Source of the DNA: Streptomyces piniterrae
GTDB taxonomy: Bacteria > Actinomycetota > Actinomycetes > Streptomycetales > Streptomycetaceae
Assembly (NCBI RefSeq): GCF_005048155.1
Contig: NZ_SUMB01000003.1
Span: 558,001 to 622,000 of the forward strand
Direction of reading: 5' to 3'
DNA: 64,000 nt
Numbering within the stretch: position 1 is the stretch's first letter; every line of letters starts with the position of its first letter. A program made the position numbers and the translations under genes. This document shows positions 33,490 to 40,466 of the stretch, in pieces. The notes below the pieces were generated by a model. It made no database searches. It had not been told where the DNA came from and saw nothing but the letters and a program-made list of their open reading frames with translations.

Positions 33490-35670
33490 TCATCCGGCGT
33501 CGCGCTTTCCGTCACGCTCCGCTACTGCGGCGACGATGTGGGCGCGTTCGATGCCGCGCCGGTTGACGACCTTGTCCTTGATCCGGCGGCCGATCTGAAC
33601 GGTGGCGATGCCGTAGGGCTTGAGGGCCGCGGTGAGCTGCTCGGCGGCCCACTCGCCGTAGACGTCGGGCCGCAGCTCTGCCAGGCGGGCAACGACGGTT
33701 TCGTTCCAGACCTTGGCCTCTTCGACGGGCACCACGCCGAGCAGGTCCCGCAGCAGGTCATACGCTGCCGAGGCGTCCGCCTCCGGCTCCTCCCCCAGCG
33801 CATGGCCGGAGAGCGTGCCGGCATCCTCCCGGGCCGTGCGGGCCCGCAGCGCGATGGCGTCAGCGCCGACGCCATCGACGTAGACGGAGCCGACGATCCG
33901 GGCGTCGGAGCCTTCACCGACGAAGTAGTGAATGCCCTTGTCGGCCCAGGAGAACATCGTGGCGCGGACTCCGCGCTTGTAGGCGGAGGTTCCCAGGACC
34001 ATGTCGTTCTCCAGCTGGCCCATGACCTTCAGGCACCAGCGTGCCGAGGCGTTCGCGGAGATGCCGGTGGGCAGGGCCTTGGCGTCCGGGCGCTGGGTGG
34101 CCAGCAGCAGCACGATGCCGGTGGCCGGTCCGCGCTTGACCAGGTCGGTGCAGATCTCCTCGAACTCGTCCTTGTATTTGGGGTGTTCGAACATGACCTG
34201 GCACTCGTCGACGCCGATCACGATGGGGTGCAGGCCGAGTTCCTTCTTGCTAGCCAGCTCCGAAGTCACCTTGGATTCGGGGCAGATGTCGCGCGGCAGG
34301 GAGCGGATCATCTTGGTGCGGCGCCGCAGCTCCTGGCGTAGGTCGCGGAAGTCGCGGATGGCGTACTCGATGGCCTCGTCATCGTCGCCGGCAGCGTGCC
34401 GGTGGGAGACGCGGTCGCCGACCGGGTCAAGGTCGCCGGTGCCCTTCATGTCGTAGGTGTGCAGCTCAGCGCGGGGGTCCAGGGCCGCGATGAGCAGCAA
34501 CAGGCGCAGAAGGAAGGTCTTGCCCATGCGGGGGATAGCGCCGATGATGCCCGCGATGTACATCAGCGTGACGCTGACCCAGCGTCCGCGCTGATCAGTG
34601 CCGAACGGCACCGGCTTGAAGAGGTCCACTGTGCCGGACTTGGCCAGCGGCCAGGCGGGCTTCTTGGCCTTGGACATGTCCTGGTCGCCGACCCACAGCA
34701 CCAGACGGCCGGTGTGCTCCTCGGGCACTGCCTCGGGCCATACGCAGCCCAGCGGGCGCCGGAGTCCGGAGGCCAGCTTGTCGCGTCGCTCGATGACGTC
34801 GGTGACCGTCACGCCGTAGGGAAGGTCTCCTTCGGCGCGCCAGCCGGGGCCGTCCCGGGTGATGGGGGCGGTGAAGGTGAATCCCTCGCGTCCCTTGGAC
34901 TGCGCCTGGTTGATAGCCGGGATACCCAGCGCACCCAGCGCCCGAAGGACAATGTCCGAGGTGAGCTTCTGTGCCTTGGGCAGCTCCACCGCGCGGCTGA
35001 TGACCGGGGCATCGGCTGACTCTCCCGCCCAGCCCAGCGCCAGAACGAGCGTGCTGATGGACACCGTCATGAGCCAGGCCGGGGCCAGCACGTAGAAGGC
35101 GAGGGCGGCGCCGAGGCCGATGAACGAGGCGAGGATGACGACCAGGGTCCGCAGCCGGACGCGTCCGTCACGCTGACGGGAGAGCTTGAGGTAGGTGGCA
35201 GCGTCCTCCTTGGCCACCATCGCCCGTCGCACCGGGTCGCCTTCCGCATCGGAGACCCAGCGCATCGTCCCGCCCAGGAACTTCGCTGCCCCGCGCGGCG
35301 ATTGCAGAGCCAGCCGCCCGGCATACACGGGGGCGCGCAGCGCGTGGTACCCGGCCATGTGGCCGTAGTGACCAGCCGCCCAGGTGGCGGCGGTCTTCAG
35401 CTCCGCCGTGGTCTTCAGCCACTCCGGGACGATCGCCCGGCGCTTAGCGCCCATCAGCCGACCGAGGTAGCCGGGCCCCTTCACATCGGGGCCGTCCACC
35501 ATCACCCGGGCCGACGGGTCGCCCGACTCGTCGGCAGGCGTGTTGGGCTCCTCGTCGGCCAGCTGCTTGCGGGCGGAGCGAGCCTTGCTCAGGTCAACCA
35601 CGTCCGCGCCGGGGGCGGTCATCTCGGCTTCGGGCCGGTTGAACAGTTCGCTTTCGTCATCGTGATTCAC
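33490..35670 (-). CDS. traB: FtsK/SpoIIIE-type DNA translocase TraB
   Basis: 726 residues. Two membrane helices near 190-235 (LRTLVVILASFIGLGAALAF, YVLAPAWLMTVSISTLVLAL), then the motor domain with Walker A GAIPRMGKTFLLRLLLL near 385, Walker B HPIVIGVDECQVMF near 485, and RPDAKALPTGISANASARW. The C-terminal winged helix expected to read clt repeats is at 660-726 (LAELRPDVYGEWAAEQL, RRIKDKVVNRRGIERAH). It moves double-stranded DNA between hyphae in the single-protein conjugation of actinomycetes. GTG 35670 has ggaagg upstream; the longer frame from 35787 would run through a hairpin. Confidence 0.9.
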   Translation of the reverse strand: MNHDDESELFNRPEAEMTAPGADVVDLSKARSARKQLADEEPNTPADESGDPSARVMVDGPDVKGPGYLGRLMGAKRRAIVPEWLKTTAELKTAATWAAGHYGHMAGYHALRAPVYAGRLALQSPRGAAKFLGGTMRWVSDAEGDPVRRAMVAKEDAATYLKLSRQRDGRVRLRTLVVILASFIGLGAALAFYVLAPAWLMTVSISTLVLALGWAGESADAPVISRAVELPKAQKLTSDIVLRALGALGIPAINQAQSKGREGFTFTAPITRDGPGWRAEGDLPYGVTVTDVIERRDKLASGLRRPLGCVWPEAVPEEHTGRLVLWVGDQDMSKAKKPAWPLAKSGTVDLFKPVPFGTDQRGRWVSVTLMYIAGIIGAIPRMGKTFLLRLLLLIAALDPRAELHTYDMKGTGDLDPVGDRVSHRHAAGDDDEAIEYAIRDFRDLRQELRRRTKMIRSLPRDICPESKVTSELASKKELGLHPIVIGVDECQVMFEHPKYKDEFEEICTDLVKRGPATGIVLLLATQRPDAKALPTGISANASARWCLKVMGQLENDMVLGTSAYKRGVRATMFSWADKGIHYFVGEGSDARIVGSVYVDGVGADAIALRARTAREDAGTLSGHALGEEPEADASAAYDLLRDLLGVVPVEEAKVWNETVVARLAELRPDVYGEWAAEQLTAALKPYGIATVQIGRRIKDKVVNRRGIERAHIVAAVAERDGKRDAG

Positions 35671-35701
35671 TGCTGCTTCCTTCCGGAAACGGGAGGTGGA
35701 A

Positions 35702-35742
35702 GGGGCCCGGACGGCGCTTTGGCCGGCAGGCGTCCGGGCCCC
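35702..35742 (-). ncRNA. Conserved intergenic hairpin upstream of traB (copy 3)
   Basis: Perfect 12-bp stem (35702-35713 with 35731-35742) with a 17-base loop that on the minus strand reads CCTGCCGGCCAAAGCGC; CCT and GCCAAAG are shared with copies 1 and 2, but the stem sequence differs. It ends 31 bases before the traB start. Confidence 0.5.
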
Positions 35743-35817
35743 GCGGGGTGGTGGCAGAGGCTGATGGTCGGTGGGTTCAGGCGTCACGCTGCTCGTCGCT
35801 CGACAGGTGCAGTGCCG

Positions 35818-36957
35818 TCACACCGGCTGGGTGACAGCCGGAGTACGGCGTGCTGTCTGTGCTGCGACGGCACGCGCGGCGGAGTGGTACTTGGGGGTGT
35901 CGCCCTTGCGACGGCGCGGCGGCGCAGACCGCTTTCGGGGCGCTTTGGCGGGCTTGGTTTCCGCAGGGGGCATTTGGTTCGCGACCTGCGGCTTTTCACG
36001 CCGCAGCGGCACGATGTTGCCGGTGTCGGGAAGCACGAATTGCGGGTGCGCGAGACCTGCGCGGATGCGCCGGCCGACGGCGTCCGCGTCTGGCGTCCGC
36101 GCCTCGATGAGACGGGTTGCGGCGGCTGCCGCGTGCTGTTCCAGACACGGCGTCATGCCAGGCTCGGTCGGCCCGTGCACGACCTCCCATGCCCGCGTCC
36201 ACGCGTCATCTGCGGACAGCGTCCCGTAGGGAGCAGCGGACACGAGCCGCCGTGCAACGCGGAGCACGTCCTTGTGGTGCCGACGGCGCCGGGCCGCGTG
36301 GCGGCGCCGCTGCCTGGCTTCCTCATCGCGAGCGGCGAGGGTCGACACCCACTGGCGGATCTCGAACACGACCGGCCCCAGAACGGTGACCGCTGCGAGT
36401 CCAGCGCCAGCCGCCATGGCGCTGTCGGCCGACAACCCATGCGGGCCGTCGGCAAGGGAGAGCCCGTAGCCGTAGTTGATGTACGCGGCGAACGCGGCAC
36501 AGGCAGCCACCAAGAACCGCAGCAGCCAGCGCACCCAGCCAGGAGCACAGCGGGCATCGGCGTAGGCGACACCAGCCGACATCACCCACGCCGCGCCCTC
36601 CAGGCCCAGCGGGACGGGCAGCAGCATCACAGAGATGCCCACGAAGTGCGCGATCTGCGCGGGCAGGGACGCCAGCCCGGACGCCACCACAAGAGCGAGC
36701 GTCCCATTCCGGTAGATCAGCTCCGGCGTCAGAGCCTGTGCCCGGCGCTCGGCACGCTCCCGCCGACGGGCCTGACGGTCGGCGCGGTCCGCTCGCTTTT
36801 CGGCTCGGGCCTGGTCACGCAGCCGGGCGGCCCGTTCATCCGCAGCGCGCTGACGTTCCGCCCGCCGCTCCTCACCAGCCGCCGCATCCAACCGGCGCTG
36901 CTCAGCCTCAGCTGCCTGGTCGGCTCTCCGCTCCTGACGGTAGGCACTCACGCTCAC
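35818..36957 (-). CDS. SpdB-like DUF2637 membrane protein
   Basis: 379 residues. A long basic coiled-coil N-terminus (residues 1-75, Arg/Ala/Glu-rich), four membrane segments at about 80-205 (NGTLALVVASGLASLPAQIA, VGISVMLLPVPLGLEGAAWV, WLLRFLVAACAAFAAYINYG, GAGLAAVTVLGPVVFEI), then a cytosolic basic part with a winged-helix-like region (DAWTRAWEVVHGPTEPGM, ATRLIEARTPDADAVGRRIR). DUF2637 proteins are frequent partners of tra in AICEs and assist spread between compartments. GTG overlaps the GGDEF gene stop. Confidence 0.8.
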   Translation of the reverse strand: MSVSAYRQERRADQAAEAEQRRLDAAAGEERRAERQRAADERAARLRDQARAEKRADRADRQARRRERAERRAQALTPELIYRNGTLALVVASGLASLPAQIAHFVGISVMLLPVPLGLEGAAWVMSAGVAYADARCAPGWVRWLLRFLVAACAAFAAYINYGYGLSLADGPHGLSADSAMAAGAGLAAVTVLGPVVFEIRQWVSTLAARDEEARQRRRHAARRRRHHKDVLRVARRLVSAAPYGTLSADDAWTRAWEVVHGPTEPGMTPCLEQHAAAAATRLIEARTPDADAVGRRIRAGLAHPQFVLPDTGNIVPLRREKPQVANQMPPAETKPAKAPRKRSAPPRRRKGDTPKYHSAARAVAAQTARRTPAVTQPV

Positions 36958-37598
36958 GACGCGCCCCCTTCTACAGCGGCGTGACCCGTGCCGGGGCGGC
37001 CGGCGCGACGGCCGTTGACCGTCGGCAGGGCGGGCGGCAGACCGACGGCAACGAACCAGCCGCCCCCTGTCCGCTTGGCGGCGTACATGGCCTCATCCGC
37101 CCGCCGCAGCGCCGCCGACAGATCAGCCCCCGGCTCCGTGACCACCGCCCCGATGGAGGAGCCAACGTCCAGCGCGGTCCCCTCGTAGTCGAAGGGCTGC
37201 ACCAGCCGGGTGTGCAGCTTGCCCATGTGCGTCCGCACGTCGTGGGCGGTGGCGGGCAGGATCAGGGCGAATTCGTCCCCACCCAGCCGAGCGGCCAGAC
37301 CCCAAAGACGGACGCGGTCGGCCAGAACACGGCCGGTGTGAGCCAGCGCCGCATCCCCGGCCGCATGGCCATAGGTGTCATTGAGAGCCTTGAAACCGTC
37401 CAGGTCGATGACGACAACGGCCGCCGCGCTGCGGGCCAGCCGCCGACGGGCCTTGGCATCGAACGCGTCACGCGTCCACAGACCCGTCAGCGGGTCGCGG
37501 CGGGCCGACTCGATGCGGCGCCGCATGCGCAGCGCATGGAGGGACCATCCGGCCGCCAGCGGCCCGGACGCTGCGGCGAGCGTCAACAGCTCGCTCAT
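36954..37598 (-). CDS. GGDEF-domain diguanylate cyclase carried by the element
   Basis: 214 residues. A short hydrophobic N-terminus (LLTLAAASGPLAAGWSLHAL) probably anchors it; the GGDEF domain spans 35-190 with RDPLTGLWTRDAFD, VVVIDLDGFKALNDTYGHAA, the intact active site RLGGDEFALIL (GGDEF 106-110) and DEAMYAAKR. The inhibitory RxxD site expected at 97-100 reads RLWG, so product feedback is probably lost. Makes c-di-GMP, which in Streptomyces holds BldD on DNA and delays sporulation. It overlaps both neighbours by four bases, so it is expressed with the transfer genes. Confidence 0.9.
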   Translation of the reverse strand: MSELLTLAAASGPLAAGWSLHALRMRRRIESARRDPLTGLWTRDAFDAKARRRLARSAAAVVVIDLDGFKALNDTYGHAAGDAALAHTGRVLADRVRLWGLAARLGGDEFALILPATAHDVRTHMGKLHTRLVQPFDYEGTALDVGSSIGAVVTEPGADLSAALRRADEAMYAAKRTGGGWFVAVGLPPALPTVNGRRAGRPGTGHAAVEGGAS

Positions 37599-37927
37599 CA
37601 GGCCACCGCCTTAAGAACGTTGCGGCTCTTGGCCGTGCGGGGCTTGGCCTTAGCCGGGCGGGAGAGCGGCGCGGCGGCGGCAAGGGCGTCGGCGTAGAGG
37701 GCGTCCCACGCCGCGACTTCGTCGCCGCTCTCGCCCTGCTCCCGCAGATCCCGCAGAACCTCGCGGGCCACGTCCAGCCGGGTCTCCTGCTCCTCCGCCT
37801 CCTCCTGACTAAGCGGGCCAAGGAACAGGTCGCGGTCGATGCCGAGCGGGAACTCGTCGAAGCCGAAGGCCAGCTCTTTGAACTCGGCGCCGTTCACGAT
37901 CTGTTGATTGCCGATGTACATACGCAT
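37598..37927 (-). CDS. Unknown small protein preceding the GGDEF gene
   Basis: 109 residues: MRMYIGNQQIVNGAEFKELA, FGFDEFPLGIDRDLFLGPLS, an acidic helix (QEEAEEQETRLDVAREVLRD) and a basic Lys/Arg tail. No membrane segment. ATG with ggagtg upstream, behind the copy-2 hairpin. Its stop overlaps the GGDEF start. Function not recognised; it may regulate the cyclase. Confidence 0.7.
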   Translation of the reverse strand: MRMYIGNQQIVNGAEFKELAFGFDEFPLGIDRDLFLGPLSQEEAEEQETRLDVAREVLRDLREQGESGDEVAAWDALYADALAAAAPLSRPAKAKPRTAKSRNVLKAVA

Positions 37928-37952
37928 GGGTCACTCCTGAGTCGAAGGGACA

Positions 37953-37993
37953 CCGGGGTGGCCTCGGTCTTTGGCGAGAGGCGGCCACCCCGG
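37953..37993 (-). ncRNA. Conserved intergenic hairpin (copy 2)
   Basis: Perfect 11-bp stem (37953-37963 with 37983-37993); the minus-strand loop contains the same 19-base CGCCTCTCGCCAAAGACCG as copy 1. Relative to copy 1 the stem shows a compensatory C:G to T:A change (ccggggCgg / ccggggTgg with the partner strand changed to match). Ends 26 bases before the start of the 109-aa gene and is followed by GTCCCTTCGAC as in copy 1. Confidence 0.6.
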
Positions 37994-38019
37994 CAGGAAG
38001 AAAGATCTGCGGGCAGAGG

Positions 38020-38091
38020 TCAGACGGTGGCGATCAAGACGGCCGCGATGAGCAGCCACAAGTGATGGAAGGACTGGTCAGTTGACTGCAC
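38020..38091 (-). pseudogene. Duplicated C-terminal fragment of the DUF3307-like gene
   Basis: A 23-codon frame (GTG, MQSTDQSFHHLWLLIAAVLIATV) whose last 19 residues nearly repeat the C-terminus of the protein at 38376-38846 (DQSFHHLWLLVAALLIATV). The DNA similarity covers about 65 bp and includes silent differences, so the duplication is not new. It has gaggag upstream and could be translated as a membrane peptide; a broken duplicate is the simpler reading. Confidence 0.5.
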
Positions 38092-38107
38092 CAACCTGCT
38101 GGCTCCT

Positions 38108-38296
38108 CTACTGCAGCCAGCCGCCGCCGGGGCGGCTGTCGCGTACGTCGTTGTCTCCGCGCAGCGCGGCGCGATATACGTCCTCGGCCCGGTTCAGGCG
38201 CTTGACCGCCTCGGTCTGCCCGAGGTTCTTCAAGTGGTTCTGCCGGGCGGCGTCGAACTCTTTCTTGGCTTCGGCCTTGTTGATCCGCTTGTTCAT
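38108..38296 (-). CDS. Small helical protein (62 aa)
   Basis: MNKRINKAEAKKEFDAARQN, HLKNLGQTEAVKRLNRAEDV, YRAALRGDNDVRDSRPGGGW. Highly charged and helical, likely a small coiled coil. ATG preceded by gaaaggaac. Resembles in style the 59- and 60-aa helical proteins further upstream; function unknown. Confidence 0.65.
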   Translation of the reverse strand: MNKRINKAEAKKEFDAARQNHLKNLGQTEAVKRLNRAEDVYRAALRGDNDVRDSRPGGGWLQ

Positions 38297-38375
38297 GATC
38301 AGTTCCTTTCGGGATGAGCCGGCTGTCCGGCCCTCCGCACCGCTCCGCCGACGGACCGAGCAGCACAGGGGGCCG

Positions 38376-38846
38376 TCAGACGGTGGCGATGAGGAGCGCG
38401 GCGACCAGCAGCCACAGGTGGTGGAAGGACTGGTCAAGCGCATACGCGCCGGTCCCAAGGTGAGCTGCCGGCGTGCCCTTGGCGGTGACCGGGTGTGCAG
38501 GGTGGGCGGCAGTGCCGAGGTTGTAGAACTCGGTCTTGCCGGTGACCTTGGCCAGCCACGCCAGCGTGCTGCGGCGGTCCGCCCACCAGTGCGTGACCGC
38601 ATCCAGGCCCATGCCGAGCACCAGCCCGAGGACCGAGAGGCTCAGGTGGAGCAGGGCGGCGACGGGCAGGAGTAAGGCGAGTTTGGTGGCCGTCAGGGTG
38701 GCGACGTGACGTGCGTCGGCCAGACAGCCGGTCCAACCGGGCTTGCCCTTGGTGGCGGACTGGTGGGAGGTCTGAACCCAGTGGTCACCCACACTGTGAG
38801 CGACGAGAAGGGGGATGAACACGGCGGCGAATGTGGCAGCGAGCAT
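38376..38846 (-). CDS. DUF3307-like membrane protein
   Basis: 156 residues with three to four helices: LAATFAAVFIPLLVAHSVGD, LTATKLALLLPVAALLHLSL, SVLGLVLGMGLDAVTHWWAD, and a C-terminal WLLVAALLIATV. Polar motifs HSVGDHWVQTSHQ and HWWADRR inside membrane helices resemble DUF3307 proteins, whose role is unknown. ATG 38846 with gaggaaag upstream; a tRNA-like structure lies in its leader. Confidence 0.65.
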   Translation of the reverse strand: MLAATFAAVFIPLLVAHSVGDHWVQTSHQSATKGKPGWTGCLADARHVATLTATKLALLLPVAALLHLSLSVLGLVLGMGLDAVTHWWADRRSTLAWLAKVTGKTEFYNLGTAAHPAHPVTAKGTPAAHLGTGAYALDQSFHHLWLLVAALLIATV

Positions 38847-38898
38847 GACGACTTTCCTCGGTAGATGCGGGAGTTGGCTGTATCGGCCGGCGGCCAAG

Positions 38899-38947
38899 TG
38901 CCCCGGGCGGGATTCGATCCCGCGCCCTCTCGGCTGGATGCCGGGGC
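38899..38947 (-). ncRNA. tRNA-like acceptor/T-arm structure 1
   Basis: On the minus strand GCCCCGG, 17 bases, then a T-arm GCGGG-ATCGAAT-CCCGC, then CCGGGGC and A. The seven-base acceptor halves pair perfectly and the T-loop has the invariant TCGAAT core. The D- and anticodon arms are missing, leaving a minihelix of the kind bound by tRNA enzymes. It lies 53 bases upstream of the DUF3307-like start. Confidence 0.45.
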
Positions 38948-38968
38948 GGTGGTGCAGGGGCTAGCCGA

Positions 38969-39148
38969 TCAACGGCGGCGGAAGGCGCGGACGAGGGCGA
39001 TAACGTCATCCGTGCGGTCGGTTACCCGCCCGGACTCCAGCTCGTCGGCACGGGCCTCATACCGGTCCGCGACCTTGTCGTTGCCCCGCTCGCGCTCCGC
39101 ATCGGCGGCCTTGCGGTTGACGGCGGCAGCCCTCTTCAAGCGGTCCAT
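38969..39148 (-). CDS. Small helical protein (59 aa)
   Basis: MDRLKRAAAVNRKAADAERE, RGNDKVADRYEARADELESG, RVTDRTDDVIALVRAFRRR. Charged amphipathic helix, no membrane segment. ATG 39148 has gaagagga upstream; the longer frame to 39274 is excluded because it would read through tRNA-like structure 2. Function unknown. Confidence 0.65.
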   Translation of the reverse strand: MDRLKRAAAVNRKAADAERERGNDKVADRYEARADELESGRVTDRTDDVIALVRAFRRR

Positions 39149-39186
39149 GGAAGTCCTCTTCAGGTGGTTGGGGCGTAGTGGTGCAG

Positions 39187-39260
39187 CGCCCCGGCCGGGA
39201 GTCGAACCCGGCCTACGACGATTGGGCGGTGAAAACGCCGTACGAGGTGGCGGCCGGCAC
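39187..39260 (-). ncRNA. Degenerate tRNA-like structure 2
   Basis: 74 bases on the minus strand. 3' acceptor CCGGGGC plus G; 5' half GTGCCGG pairs with one mismatch and one G-T pair; T-arm CCGGG-TTCGACT-CCCGG is perfect; an anticodon-arm-like hairpin GGCG-TTTTCAC-CGCC would show TTC (Glu). The D-arm is too short and the variable region too long. Probably a decayed tRNA gene or a tRNA mimic, lying 39 bases upstream of the 59-aa gene. Confidence 0.4.
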
Positions 39261-39316
39261 AGCACCGGAACCACGTCGTACGGCGGATGAATCAGCGGGC
39301 CTTACGGACGCGGGGA

Positions 39317-39499
39317 TTACTTGTGTCCGCGCCAGGCGCCAGCAGCGGCGTTGCCGTGCGACCGGGCCTGCCCGGCCTGCTCACGGGCCGCGGCCCGCTT
39401 CTCCGGGCTGTTGTGGCTGCGGTAGTCCTCACGGGCCTGGGCTTGCAGCTGCTCGACCTCACTGGTCTGGGCGTCGCTGCGGGAGCGGAATAGGCTCAC
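39317..39499 (-). CDS. Small helical protein (60 aa), first gene of the transfer operon
   Basis: MSLFRSRSDAQTSEVEQLQA, QAREDYRSHNSPEKRAAARE, QAGQARSHGNAAAGAWRGHK. Hydrophilic and helical. GTG 39499 preceded by aaaggatc. It begins the minus-strand series that runs to int. Function unknown. Confidence 0.6.
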   Translation of the reverse strand: MSLFRSRSDAQTSEVEQLQAQAREDYRSHNSPEKRAAAREQAGQARSHGNAAAGAWRGHK

Positions 39500-39818
39500 C
39501 TTCGATCCTTTCTGGGATCACAGGGCGCGCCCGACAGCTGCCAGGCGGAGGGCGTGCCCTGCTGTGTGTTCTGGCCTTGGAGCCCGGTGCTCCCCACCGC
39601 CCCCGGCGACGAACAGCCAGGAGCGTCTGGGCAACACGGGGTTGCGAGGTACAGGCGCGGTTCGTAGCCGCGCGGCCGCCTTTTCAACTCGGGGAGGCGG
39701 GGCCCACCTATGCAGTTCTCAAGGAACGGGCGCTGCCTTCGAACCCGTTTCACGGGCTCTCCGGGCGCCAGAGCCGCGGATTCGCGTTGCTTCGCAGCTC
39801 AGAAGGAGGAGCCACCCC
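39500..39818 (-). promoter_or_regulatory. Long leader of the transfer operon with boxA-like element
   Basis: About 320 bp without a trustworthy gene before the 60-aa gene. On the minus strand GTTCCTTGAGAACTG (39713-39727) resembles the boxA antitermination sequence of actinobacterial rRNA leaders and spacers. An 85-codon frame (39496-39753) overlaps it but has no ribosome site or recognisable product. Confidence 0.45.
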
Positions 39819-39915
39819 TACCTAGGTAACCTAGGTTGCTGCGACGAGATGAAGCTACCTAGGTCACTTAGGGGCGTCAAGGGATCCTGCTCGAAAACCT
39901 CAAATGACCTAGGTC
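39819..39915. promoter_or_regulatory. Four ACCTAGGT operators in front of the GntR repressor
   Basis: Palindromic boxes tacctaggta (39819-39828), aacctaggtt (39828-39837), tacctaggtc (39856-39865) and gacctaggtc (39906-39915), plus a half-like cacttagggg at 39865-39874. They sit between the divergent transfer operon and the GntR gene. Expected to be bound by the KorSA-like repressor, shutting both directions in the integrated state. Confidence 0.75.
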
Positions 39916-39930
39916 GAGTACGCTCTACTG

Positions 39931-40296
39931 ATGGACCCGAAGCCCCTCAAGACGCCGAACGCCCGGGAGATCGCCGCCCAGATCCGTGGCGACATCGCTG
40001 ACGGGACGTACGGCCCTGGGGCCCGACTGCCCGGAGCCAAGGGGTATGCGAAGAAGCTCGGCGTAGCGCTCATGACCGTGCAGAGCGCGTACGGGCAGCT
40101 CGCCGAAGAGGGGCTTGTCGAGGGGCGCCCGGGGAGCGGTACGTACGTGATCGACCCTGTGCAGGGCGAGCCCACCGCACAGCAGACCGCCGCCAGTCTC
40201 CGTGACGTTCACACCGAGCTGGTGCGAGTCACAGCCCAGCTCGCCGACCTCGCGGAGCGGGTCGCGAAGTTGGAGGAGTCGAAGGGACTGGATTGA
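39931..40296 (+). CDS. GntR-type repressor (KorSA-like)
   Basis: 121 residues. GntR winged helix at 8-75 (NAREIAAQIRGDIADGTYGP, GARLPGAKGYAKKLGVALMT, VQSAYGQLAEEGLVEGRPGS, GTYVI), then a short coiled coil (LVRVTAQLADLAERVAKLEE) for dimerisation in place of the larger effector-binding UTRA domain. It probably binds the ACCTAGGT boxes just upstream and represses itself and the transfer/replication operon, as KorSA does in pSAM2. ATG start 16 bases after the last box. Confidence 0.85.
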   Translation: MDPKPLKTPNAREIAAQIRGDIADGTYGPGARLPGAKGYAKKLGVALMTVQSAYGQLAEEGLVEGRPGSGTYVIDPVQGEPTAQQTAASLRDVHTELVRVTAQLADLAERVAKLEESKGLD

Positions 40297-40466
40297 CAGG
40301 CCCCATGGGGCGCCGCTCCGACTGATGGCCAAAGACATTCCTGCACCACCTTGTTGTCGTTTCAGGGCGTCTTGCTCTGGACGTCTACGACGCTATGGCG
40401 CGCTCCCCGTGCCACCCCGGAAAATCCTTCCGGGGTCCCTTCGCGAACCGAGGTGAAGCTGAAGCC

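Noticed and set aside
39496..39753. 85-codon minus-strand frame in the operon leader
   Set aside because: Covers the boxA-like element, lacks a ribosome site and has no protein-like features.
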